A stretch of 11,428 bases of DNA from assembly GCA_002747735.1 (NCBI GenBank), contig PDQE01000013.1:1-11428 (forward strand), read 5' to 3'. A program made the position numbers and the translations under genes. Source of the stretch: Flavobacteriales bacterium. GTDB lineage: Bacteria > Bacteroidota > Bacteroidia > Flavobacteriales > Flavobacteriaceae. Numbering within the stretch: position 1 is the first letter of the stretch; the number at the start of each line of letters is the position of its first letter. Under the pieces are notes generated by a model. It did no database searches and was not told the DNA's origin. It saw only the letters and a list, made by a program, of their open reading frames with translations. Shown piece after piece: positions 1-6,851 of this stretch.

Positions 1-14
1 ATTTTCTAAAGAAT

Positions 15-30
15 TAAAAACCGGTTTTTA
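15..30. terminator. Possible bidirectional terminator (perfect palindrome)
   Basis: The 16-bp sequence TAAAAACCGGTTTTTA is its own reverse complement. As RNA it gives a six-pair A/U stem closed by a CCGG tetraloop, and each strand ends in a run of U. That arrangement could end transcription of a gene lying left of the window, in either direction. The stem is weak because it contains only A-U pairs, so a protein-binding site is an alternative. No gene end is visible to support the assignment. Confidence 0.35.
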
Positions 31-247
31 TGCCATTTTCGGGTATATATTAAATTCAGCTAAATATGTGATAGTATAAATTTATTGATTTTACATCTTT
101 TGTATGTGTTTATATCCAATATGTTGAAATATTATCATACCCTATGTTTTATGCCAATGCGACCTTGTTTTTTAGCTGGAAACGAATCTAAAAGTACGAA
201 ATTTAAACGTTATACGTATATTAACTTTTTTCTTTCGCAGAATTGAA

Positions 248-255
248 TAAATTTG
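248..255 (+). promoter_or_regulatory. Candidate -7 box (TAAATTTG) for the TPR gene
   Basis: TAAATTTG matches the Bacteroidota consensus TAnnTTTG exactly and lies 25 nt before the ATG at 281, giving an expected leader of roughly 20 nt. No good TTG -33 element is present at the usual distance; the upstream stretch is T-rich (about 221-234). The call therefore rests on the -7 box and its position. Confidence 0.45.
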
Positions 256-280
256 CAATCTATTGATTAAATTATAGAAA

Positions 281-976
281 ATGAAACGATTTTACATTAC
301 CTTGAGTGCCGTACTGGCAGTTGCGAGTTTTTATGCTCAGTCCGATGCAGATATTTCTCAGGACAAAGCTGTCTTTAAACAAGCCATGATTTATGCTGAT
401 GCTGACGTGGCTATAAATGCCCTCTATGATATCATTGCCAAAGAAGGCGATAATAGCATTTATAAAGACAGTTTGGCCTACTTATATTTTAGTGGCAGAA
501 AGTATTCTTCATGTTTTATGGTTTGTGCGGATATTCTTAGTAAAGACAACAAAAAACAGAATATTTTAGAAATGCAGGCTATCTCTTTGGAAAATATGGG
601 TGCCATAGACAAGGCTGCTCAGGCCTACGCTAAATTAACCATAATGACCAATAATAATTACCATGCCTATAAGTTGGGTAACTTGTATTTTGCCTTAAAA
701 AAGTACGATGATGCATATAAAGCGGTAAAAAAAGCCTTGGAATTAGAGGATAAAGGTACGATACAAGTCAACTATCGGGTAAACCAAAATTACACCCAGC
801 AAGTGGCTCTCCTTGCTGCTATTTATAACCTTAAAGGATTGATAGAATTTGAACAGGAGAAAAATGATTTGGCAAAACTGAGCTTTCAAAAAGCTGTTGA
901 CTTACAAGACGATTTTGTATTGGCCAAAGAAAATTTGCAAGCTGTAATTGATGGGAAGAAAGTAAAAAAAGAATAG
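281..976 (+). CDS. Exported tetratricopeptide-repeat (TPR) protein
   Basis: The 231-residue product begins with a Sec-type signal peptide (KR followed by a hydrophobic stretch, with likely cleavage around residues 18-20, FYA-Q). It should therefore reach the periplasm. The mature part is almost entirely helical TPR-like units at roughly residues 59-92, 93-126, 127-160 and 177-212. The clearest are HAYKLGNLYFALKKYDDAYKAV-type and NLKGLIEFEQEKNDLAKLSF-type segments with the Gly/Ala/Tyr spacing of TPR helices. TPR arrays serve as protein-binding scaffolds; no enzymatic motif is visible and no partner can be named. The C-terminus is lysine-rich (KKVKKE). A -7 promoter box lies just upstream and an 86-nt gap separates it from the HIT gene, so it may be a single-gene unit. 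I am sure of the class and do not know the specific role. Confidence 0.85.
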   Translation: MKRFYITLSAVLAVASFYAQSDADISQDKAVFKQAMIYADADVAINALYDIIAKEGDNSIYKDSLAYLYFSGRKYSSCFMVCADILSKDNKKQNILEMQAISLENMGAIDKAAQAYAKLTIMTNNNYHAYKLGNLYFALKKYDDAYKAVKKALELEDKGTIQVNYRVNQNYTQQVALLAAIYNLKGLIEFEQEKNDLAKLSFQKAVDLQDDFVLAKENLQAVIDGKKVKKE

Positions 977-1062
977 GATTTGGGGAGAATTTCTGTTTTT
1001 AGCATACAATATAGTTGATATGTAAACTAAGAATTTCACGTAAGATAAATTAAATTTTAAAA

Positions 1063-1539
1063 ATGAAGAAATGTCGATTTTGTGAAATTATTAATGAAAA
1101 CAGAGAAAAAGAACAGGTTATTTATGAGAATAACAAATTCATTGTCCTGACAGATAAGTACAGAAAGACCAGTGTTGGCTCTATTTGCTTAGTTATTCCT
1201 AAACAACACAAAAAGAATTTTTTAGAGTTAACCGAAATTGACGGAAAAGGAATTGTTCCTGTGATAAACATTGTGTCAAAAGCAATGCAAAAGGCTTATA
1301 ATTGCAATGGAATTAGAATTTGGACAGCCGTAAATAAGGAAGCCGGGCAGTCTATCTTTCATTGTCATATCCACGTTTTGCCTTGTGGTTCTTTAAAGGA
1401 TAGAATAATAGCTGGTTTTCCGGGAATATATGATTTGAAAAGAAAAATTTTAGGAAAACACAAATTATCAGAATCTTTGAATTTTGAACTTGCTGAAAAA
1501 ATAAGAAGAGAAATCAGAATATTGAATGAACTCGTTTAA
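1063..1539 (+). CDS. HIT-family (histidine triad) nucleotide hydrolase/transferase
   Basis: The 158-residue cytoplasmic protein has the histidine-triad signature H100-C-H102-I-H104-V-L-P, preceded by AGQS at 94-97. In the family the middle histidine (H102) attacks the alpha-phosphate of a nucleotide conjugate such as AMP-lysine or a dinucleoside polyphosphate. Other family marks are the N-terminal CxxC (C4, C7), which often binds zinc in HIT proteins, and the CLVIPKQH strand at about 42-49. After the triad it continues for some 50 residues in a basic tail, longer than minimal HinT proteins of about 110-130 residues, so substrate specificity is open. By hand count the gene is about 32% G+C, against roughly 38-45% in the flanking genes I sampled, hinting at a different origin. 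Its stop codon lies inside a near-perfect 22-bp palindrome. The 86-nt gap upstream shows no clear promoter. Confidence 0.9.
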   Translation: MKKCRFCEIINENREKEQVIYENNKFIVLTDKYRKTSVGSICLVIPKQHKKNFLELTEIDGKGIVPVINIVSKAMQKAYNCNGIRIWTAVNKEAGQSIFHCHIHVLPCGSLKDRIIAGFPGIYDLKRKILGKHKLSESLNFELAEKIRREIRILNELV

Positions 1540-1548
1540 ACCAGTTCA
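1527..1548. repeat. 22-bp near-perfect palindrome at the end of the HIT gene
   Basis: TGAACT-C-GTTTAAAC-C-AGTTCA reads the same on both strands except for one symmetric mismatched pair, so 20 of 22 positions match. It spans the last codons and TAA stop of the HIT gene. In RNA it could fold into an eight-position stem with one mismatch and a UUUAAA loop, but no U-run follows, so it is a poor intrinsic terminator. A dimeric regulator site or a chance dyad are the alternatives. Confidence 0.6.
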
Positions 1549-1687
1549 AGATAAAACAGCATCATTCAGGCTTAGGGCAGAGGTATCAGAACAACAATCT
1601 CAAATTTCAATATTTCTTAATTTATCATCTAATATAGCTTTAGTAGTAATGGACAATCTTTCATCCATTTTATTTTTTAATCGTCCT

Positions 1688-1695
1688 TACTTTTG
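1688..1695 (+). promoter_or_regulatory. Candidate -7 box (TACTTTTG) for the exonuclease unit
   Basis: TACTTTTG fits the Bacteroidota -7 consensus TAnnTTTG and sits 25 nt before the ATG at 1721, the same spacing as the candidate box ahead of the TPR gene. A clear TTG -33 element is lacking; only T-rich sequence (about 1668-1678) lies at the expected distance. It would drive the exonuclease gene and probably the two genes after it. Confidence 0.45.
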
Positions 1696-1720
1696 TAATT
1701 TTGACGGCTAAATAGCATTC

Positions 1721-2497
1721 ATGAAATTAAACCTAAACAAACCCATAGTCTTTTTTGATTTAGAGACTACGGGCATCAATATTGCCAAAGACCGTATAGT
1801 AGAAATAGCCATTTTAAAGGTACATCCCAATGGCAATAAAGAAAGCAAATCTTGGCTGGTAAACCCCGAAATGGAAATTCCGAAAGAGGCTTCTGACATA
1901 CATGGAATAACCAATGAACGAGTGGTTACGGAACCTACTTTTAAAGAATTAGCCCCTGAAATTGACCAACTGATAGCGGGATGCGATTTGGCCGGTTTTA
2001 ACTCTAACAGGTTTGATATTCCGCTTCTGGCTGAGGAGTTTTTGCGTGTCGGCATAGATTTTGATATGAACAACAGGGTAGGGGTAGATGTACAGGTTAT
2101 TTATCATAAGAAAGAGCAACGTACGCTTAGTGCCGCCTATGATTTTTACTGTAACAAAACCTTGGAAGATGCTCATTCTGCCAAGGCGGATGCGGAGGCT
2201 ACTTACGAAGTCTTAATGGCTCAGTTAGAAAAATATGACGACCTGGAAAATGATGTAAAATTTTTACATCAGTTTTCTTCCCATAAAAAGAGAGCTGATT
2301 TTGCCGGATTTATAATGTATAACAATAAAGATGAAGAAATTTTTACTTTTGGTAAATACAAAGGAAAAAAAGTGGTGGAGGTGCTTGAAAAGGACAAGGG
2401 CTATTATTCTTGGATTCAAAATGCAGATTTTCCACTATACACCAAAAAAGTACTCACTAATATCAGATTAAAAACGTTAAATAATAAATTGGCTTAA
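1721..2497 (+). CDS. DEDDh 3'-5' exonuclease with ExoX-like C-terminal domain
   Basis: The 258-residue protein has all elements of a DnaQ-type exonuclease that removes nucleotides from 3' ends using two metal ions. Exo I is DLETTG with D13 and E15. Exo II is the segment AGFNSNRFDIPLL with D99. Exo III is AHSAKADAEAT with H152 and D157, which places it in the DEDDh rather than DEDDy group. The catalytic domain covers about residues 8-170. After a linker, residues about 207-250 (FTFGKYKGK followed by a YYSWI segment) match the small C-terminal module found in ExoX-like proteins. It is not the polymerase III epsilon subunit fused to a polymerase, and no polymerase-binding region is recognisable. 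A repair or DNA-turnover role is therefore more likely than replication proofreading. It ends 1 nt before the next start codon, which suggests co-translation. Confidence 0.9.
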   Translation: MKLNLNKPIVFFDLETTGINIAKDRIVEIAILKVHPNGNKESKSWLVNPEMEIPKEASDIHGITNERVVTEPTFKELAPEIDQLIAGCDLAGFNSNRFDIPLLAEEFLRVGIDFDMNNRVGVDVQVIYHKKEQRTLSAAYDFYCNKTLEDAHSAKADAEATYEVLMAQLEKYDDLENDVKFLHQFSSHKKRADFAGFIMYNNKDEEIFTFGKYKGKKVVEVLEKDKGYYSWIQNADFPLYTKKVLTNIRLKTLNNKLA

Positions 2498-2498
2498 A

Positions 2499-3035
2499 AT
2501 GTATATCGATTTTGACAATATGCCCGATACCTCCAGATTATGGATTTATATGGCAAACCGCCGTCTTACTGATGATGAAAAAGAGAAAACTGAAAAGCGG
2601 TTACAAGCATTTATCGATACGTGGCAAGTACATAACGAAGATTTAAAAGCTTCGTTTTTAATAAAGTATAAACAATTTATTATTATTCTGGTCGATGAAA
2701 ATTATCAGGAAATATCAGGATGTGCCATAGATAAGTCGGTTCATCTGTTACAGGCCTTAGAAAAAGAACTCGATATAGAATTTTTAAACAAACTTATCGT
2801 TTCTTTTTGGGAGGACGACAGAATTAAAACCGTGGGGATAAAAGAATTTATAGATTTATGCCAAAAAGAAATTGTGCATAAAGACACGATAATTTTTGAT
2901 AATACTATTAAAACAAAAGCAGAACTGGCAAAGTATTGGCAGTGGTATGCCATAGGTTGTTGGACACATAAATTATTAAAATTTAAGCATCCGCCAAAAA
3001 TAGATTTTTATTCACCTAAATCGTCTGATAATTAA
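2499..3035 (+). CDS. Conserved Bacteroidota protein of unknown function (often labelled 'ABC transporter ATPase')
   Basis: The 178-residue protein starts MYIDFDNMPDTSRLWIYMAN and resembles a family widespread in Flavobacteriia whose database name is frequently 'ABC transporter ATPase'. Nothing in the sequence supports that name: there is no Walker A (GxxxxGKS/T), no ABC signature and no Walker B. It has no signal peptide or membrane segment, so it should be cytoplasmic. Visible traits are an N-terminal aromatic/acidic stretch, a central conserved-looking GCAIDKSVHLLQALEKEL segment (about 74-91) and a C-terminal Trp-rich region (WQWYAIGCWTHKLLKF, about 147-162). Its ATG is 1 nt after the exonuclease stop, and the GH3 gene follows 44 nt later, so all three are probably transcribed together. 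I recognise the family but its function is unknown. Confidence 0.8.
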   Translation: MYIDFDNMPDTSRLWIYMANRRLTDDEKEKTEKRLQAFIDTWQVHNEDLKASFLIKYKQFIIILVDENYQEISGCAIDKSVHLLQALEKELDIEFLNKLIVSFWEDDRIKTVGIKEFIDLCQKEIVHKDTIIFDNTIKTKAELAKYWQWYAIGCWTHKLLKFKHPPKIDFYSPKSSDN

Positions 3036-3079
3036 GTCGTAATCCTAACTAATATTTAAACAATCAACTTAATTTAAAC

Positions 3080-5998
3080 ATGAAAAAAATTTTTCTTGTT
3101 GTCATTTTTAGCCTTGCTGTAATAGTAAGCCATGCACAGATAGAAGATCCTTTGACCCGCTTGGACAATTACGGCCAAGAAACTTGGGTGGACAGTATTT
3201 TTAAAACTTTGACTTTGGAAGAGAAAATAGGCCAGCTTTTTATGTTGCCGGCCTATTCTAACCGCGATACCCAACACCAGATAGAAGTAGAACAACTCAT
3301 AAAAAAATATCATATTGGCGGTTTGGTTTTTTTTCAGGGAACGCCCGAAAAAGAAATTCAGATGACCAATGCTTTTCAAAGTACCTCAAAAATTCCACTT
3401 TTAATAGGTTTTGACGGAGAATGGGGATTAAACATGCGGTTAGACAATACCTATCGCTTCCCGTGGAATATGACTTTGGGGGCAATACAGGACTTGGAAT
3501 TAATAGAAGATTTTGGGAAAATGTTGGGCAAACACCACAAGAGAATTGGTATTCATGTAAATTTTGCCCCGGTAGTAGATGTTAATATTAACCCCAATAA
3601 CCCTATAATTGGTAATCGTTCTTTTGGTGAAGACCCAAAAAATGTAGCCGAAAAAGCTATTGCATTTACCAAAGGTATCCAAAGCGAACAAGTGCTGGCC
3701 AATGCCAAACACTTTCCCGGACATGGCGATACGGATGTGGATTCGCACAAAGCCCTGCCGCTAATTCCATTTTCTAAACAACGGTTAGATTCTGTAGAAT
3801 TATACCCGTATAGAGAATTGTTTAAGCATGGTTTGGCCAGTGTTATGGTGGCTCACTTAAGTGTTCCGGAATTAGAGCCCGATGCCACTTTACCATCTTC
3901 TTTAAGTAAAAATATAATTATGGATTTACTAAAAAAGGAAATGGGTTTTAAAGGTTTAATTTTTACCGATGCCTTAAATATGAAAGGAGCTGCGGATTTT
4001 TCCACTTCGGCAGACGTGAATTTAGAAGTGATAAAAGCAGGAAATGATATTCTTCTAATGCCGCAGGACGTACCGGCTACTTTTAATAAAATAAAACAAG
4101 CTGTACTAGACAGTACGATAACCGAAGCCCGCTTAGATACCTCTGTGATAAAAATCCTAAAGGCAAAATACTGGGCAGGCCTTAGAGATTATAAACCTAT
4201 TAAAACGGACAATCTACAACAAGATATTGGTGGTGAAGAAGCAGAAGTCTTACACTATAAATTGATGGAAAATGCCACTACTTTATTAAAGAATGAACTG
4301 GAAGTGTTTCCTGTTAAGGATTTAAAAGAAACTAAAATAGCCTATGTAAAATTAGGCGATGCAGACAACACTACTTTTATAAATCGTTTAAATGACTATG
4401 CACAGGTTGACGTAATCTCCGGTAAACGCATAGATGGCATTATCAAACGATTAAAACCTTATAATCTGGTCATTATTGGTTATCACAAATCCAATGAGAA
4501 CCCTTGGAAAGGTTATAAATTTACTAATCAGGAATTGGTTTGGCTACAGGAAATTGCCCGAAATAAAAAAGTTATTCTTGATGTTTTTGCAAGTCCATAT
4601 AGCCTGTTAGACATAAAAACATTTACCAATATAGAAAGTGTTTTGGTGTCTTATCAGAATAGTAGAATAGGCCAAGATGTATCCGCTCAGCAGATATTTG
4701 GAGCTTTAACCACCAAAGGGCGGTTGCCGGTTTCCATTAATAATGATTTTAAAGTAGGTAGCGGCCTTAATAGTACTAATTTATACCGGCTTTCTTATGG
4801 GCTGCCGGAACAGGTAGGCATGAGTTCTGCTAAATTACAACGATTGGATTCTCTTGCCGATGCGGTTATCAAACAAAAAATGACACCGGGTATGCAATTA
4901 TTAGTGGCCAAAAATGGCAAGGTGGTATATAGAAAAAGTTTTGGATATCACACAGATAAAAAAAAGTTACACGTTCAGAATAATCATTTGTATGATTTGG
5001 CATCTATTACTAAAATTTTAGGTGGTTTGCCGCTTATTATGAAGGCAGAAGAGGAGGGTAAATTTAATTTAGACACCAGGCTGGGCAGTATTTTTCCTAT
5101 TTTAAAAGGGAGTAATAAAGAAAATATTACTTTTAAGCAAGCCATGTCTCATTATGGCAGGTTGCAATCCTGGATACCATTTTATCTCGCTACTCTGGAT
5201 AGTTTAACACAGGAACCTTCAGAATTATATTACAGGAAAAAGCCATCCAAAGATTTTAGCTTACACGTGGCCAAAGATTTTTATCTAAGTACGGCTTATA
5301 AAGACAGTATGTATAATGCTATTGTAGAATCACCGTTATTAACCAGAAAACGTTACAAATACAGTGGCCTTATTTATTATCTTTTTAAAGATTATTTTGA
5401 AAATGTTTACAATCAAACTATGGATCAGTCATTGGATAATTTTTTCTATCAACCAATGGGAGCTTATACACTCACATACAATCCTTTAGAGAAATTTAAC
5501 AAAGCCATTATAGTACCTACTGAGAAAGATACATATTTTAGAAGACAGTTGTTGCATGGCTATGTCCACGATCAGGGAGCAGCTATGTTTGGAGGTGTTA
5601 ATGGCAATGCCGGCTTGTTTGCCAATGCCAATGATGTGGCAAAAATGATGCAAATGTACATACAGGAAGGTTATTATGGTGGTAAACGATATTTTAGAGA
5701 AGAGACCCTGAGAAAATTTAACAAACAATACTATAAAAAAGATAAGGTAAGACGTGGCCTCGGGTTTGATAAACCGCAAATAAATCCCAGAGAAAGAGCT
5801 ACTTGTGGCTGTGTCTCACCAAAGAGCTTTGGGCATAGCGGATATACCGGTACCTATACCTGGGCAGATCCCGAAACAGAGTTGGTCTATGTGTTTTTAT
5901 CCAACAGGGTGTATCCAACGGCCGAAAATAAAGGCTTGGTAAAACACAATATACGTATAGTAGGACAGCAGTTGGTGCAGGATGCCATTATTGAATAA
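3080..5998 (+). CDS. Exported fusion of a GH3 beta-N-acetylglucosaminidase (NagZ type) and a beta-lactamase-fold serine hydrolase
   Basis: The 972-residue protein starts with a signal peptide (KK, hydrophobic core, SHA-Q around residues 18-20), so it acts outside the cytoplasm. Residues about 35-370 are a GH3 catalytic barrel with the NagZ signature K210-H211-F-P-G-H-G at 210-216 and the Asp-Ser-His element D221-S-H223, which supplies the unusual Asp/His acid-base of NagZ. The nucleophile should be D297 in IFTDALNMKG. Residues about 395-560 look like the second GH3 alpha/beta domain. Residues about 580-970 form a class-C beta-lactamase/PBP-like domain with S642-I-T-K645 (SxxK), Y761-S-G (in place of YxN) and H919-S-G (the KTG equivalent). 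NagZ removes GlcNAc from muropeptides. In Bacillus subtilis the separate AmiE, also of the serine beta-lactamase fold, then removes MurNAc from the peptide. The fusion could join both steps, though an esterase or peptidase role for the second half is possible. Confidence 0.92.
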   Translation: MKKIFLVVIFSLAVIVSHAQIEDPLTRLDNYGQETWVDSIFKTLTLEEKIGQLFMLPAYSNRDTQHQIEVEQLIKKYHIGGLVFFQGTPEKEIQMTNAFQSTSKIPLLIGFDGEWGLNMRLDNTYRFPWNMTLGAIQDLELIEDFGKMLGKHHKRIGIHVNFAPVVDVNINPNNPIIGNRSFGEDPKNVAEKAIAFTKGIQSEQVLANAKHFPGHGDTDVDSHKALPLIPFSKQRLDSVELYPYRELFKHGLASVMVAHLSVPELEPDATLPSSLSKNIIMDLLKKEMGFKGLIFTDALNMKGAADFSTSADVNLEVIKAGNDILLMPQDVPATFNKIKQAVLDSTITEARLDTSVIKILKAKYWAGLRDYKPIKTDNLQQDIGGEEAEVLHYKLMENATTLLKNELEVFPVKDLKETKIAYVKLGDADNTTFINRLNDYAQVDVISGKRIDGIIKRLKPYNLVIIGYHKSNENPWKGYKFTNQELVWLQEIARNKKVILDVFASPYSLLDIKTFTNIESVLVSYQNSRIGQDVSAQQIFGALTTKGRLPVSINNDFKVGSGLNSTNLYRLSYGLPEQVGMSSAKLQRLDSLADAVIKQKMTPGMQLLVAKNGKVVYRKSFGYHTDKKKLHVQNNHLYDLASITKILGGLPLIMKAEEEGKFNLDTRLGSIFPILKGSNKENITFKQAMSHYGRLQSWIPFYLATLDSLTQEPSELYYRKKPSKDFSLHVAKDFYLSTAYKDSMYNAIVESPLLTRKRYKYSGLIYYLFKDYFENVYNQTMDQSLDNFFYQPMGAYTLTYNPLEKFNKAIIVPTEKDTYFRRQLLHGYVHDQGAAMFGGVNGNAGLFANANDVAKMMQMYIQEGYYGGKRYFREETLRKFNKQYYKKDKVRRGLGFDKPQINPRERATCGCVSPKSFGHSGYTGTYTWADPETELVYVFLSNRVYPTAENKGLVKHNIRIVGQQLVQDAIIE

Positions 5999-6004
5999 AA
6001 CAAA

Positions 6005-6790
6005 TTACGGGCATTTTGTCCTGCCACCGTCAATAGGAAGGTTTACACCGTTTATATAACTTGCTGCCTCACTGGCCAGAAACGCCACCGCATTCGCTAT
6101 TTCTCCCGGGTGTGCAAAACGTCTGGCGGGAATGCTGAGTTTCATTTTTTTTGAAATTTCTTCTGGTGTGGTACCTGTTTTTGCTGCTTTGGCTTTTATT
6201 ATTTCTGATAAGCGTTTTGTAGCGGTGGCTCCAGGTAATACATTGTTTACTGTAATTCCAAATTCTCCTAACTCGTTAGCCAGTGTTTTGCTCCAATTGG
6301 CAACAGCCCCTCTTATGGTATTGCTCACCCCCAAACCGTTGAGCGGTTGTTTTACAGAGGTGGATATAATATTAATTATCCGCCCAAAGTCTATTTCTTT
6401 CATTTTAGGAGCCAGTAGTTGAACTAGTGTATGGTTTGCCTTTAAATGCTGGGTAAAAGTCCGTTCAAATTCAGAAATTTTGGCATCAAAAAGAGGCCCT
6501 GCAGGCGGGCCGCCGGTATTGTTAATTAAAATATGGTAGATTTTTTTTTCTGCCAATTTAGCTTTTACCGTTGCTCTTAGCCCATCTATATCACTAAAAT
6601 CAGCCACGGCATAATCGTGGTTTTGATAGGTGTTGGGGAGTTCTTGTAATACTTTTTTTAGTTTGTCTTCGTCTCTGGCCAGTAAAGTAACATTAGCACC
6701 CTCTTCGGCTAAAGCCAATGCACATGCCCGTCCAATACCTTGTGTACTGCCACAAACTAAGGCATTTCTGTTTTCTAGTTTTATATTCAT
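6005..6790 (-). CDS. Atypical short-chain dehydrogenase/reductase (BKR-like SDR)
   Basis: The 261-residue protein has a Rossmann fold with the nucleotide-binding glycines G14-S-T-Q-G18-I-G20, a NNTGGPP element at 90-96 where classical SDRs have NNAG, and a PG motif near 186-187. The catalytic Ser is present (S143), but where YxxxK should be, 13 residues later, the sequence reads S156-N-T-I-R160. Tyr is thus replaced by Ser and Lys by Arg. This is a known property of one SDR subgroup (the BKR-like SDR-like group, annotated as FabG-like), so it is not a sequencing error, but the reaction is uncertain. It lies 61 nt after the aldehyde dehydrogenase on the same strand and probably shares its transcript, suggesting work on the same catabolic route. 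Its stop is 6 nt from the stop of the convergent GH3 gene. Calling it a 3-oxoacyl-ACP reductase would be unsafe. Confidence 0.88.
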   Translation of the reverse strand: MNIKLENRNALVCGSTQGIGRACALALAEEGANVTLLARDEDKLKKVLQELPNTYQNHDYAVADFSDIDGLRATVKAKLAEKKIYHILINNTGGPPAGPLFDAKISEFERTFTQHLKANHTLVQLLAPKMKEIDFGRIINIISTSVKQPLNGLGVSNTIRGAVANWSKTLANELGEFGITVNNVLPGATATKRLSEIIKAKAAKTGTTPEEISKKMKLSIPARRFAHPGEIANAVAFLASEAASYINGVNLPIDGGRTKCP

Positions 6791-6851
6791 TTTTTATTAT
6801 CTAATGTTTTTTTCTATTCTTTTGATTATTAGCACAATTTCTAATTGATGA

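Larger units (their letters stand above)
1..280. other. Intergenic region upstream of the TPR gene
   Basis: This stretch has no convincing gene. It holds a 16-bp perfect palindrome near its left edge (15-30), a short palindrome tatacgtata (211-220) and a candidate promoter -7 box (248-255) just before the TPR gene. The rest is AT-rich with no recognisable RNA fold. A 41-codon open frame at 121-246 is not supported by composition or by any recognisable motif. Confidence 0.6.

Noticed and set aside
121..246. 41-codon plus-strand open frame upstream of the TPR gene
   Set aside because: There is no ribosome-binding site or recognisable motif, and its end overlaps the expected promoter region of the TPR gene.
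1600..1668. 22-residue minus-strand open frame (MDERLSITTKAILDDKLR...) in the 1540-1720 gap
   Set aside because: It reads like plausible protein, but it is very short, has no promoter or ribosome-binding site, and no continuation could be followed past its stop. A degraded gene cannot be shown.
1526..1711. 61-codon plus-strand open frame overlapping the end of the HIT gene
   Set aside because: It starts inside the palindrome, has no recognisable domain, and contains the -7 promoter box of the next gene. It is more likely chance.
3074..3750. Several minus-strand open frames inside the GH3 gene
   Set aside because: They are antisense to a gene with intact catalytic motifs, and their translations show no domain.
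5999..6004. Bidirectional terminator between the convergent GH3 and SDR genes
   Set aside because: Only 6 nt separate the stops. The nearest inverted repeat (CAAA...TTTG around 6001-6018) is short, and the bases after it are not a T-run, so I cannot call a terminator.
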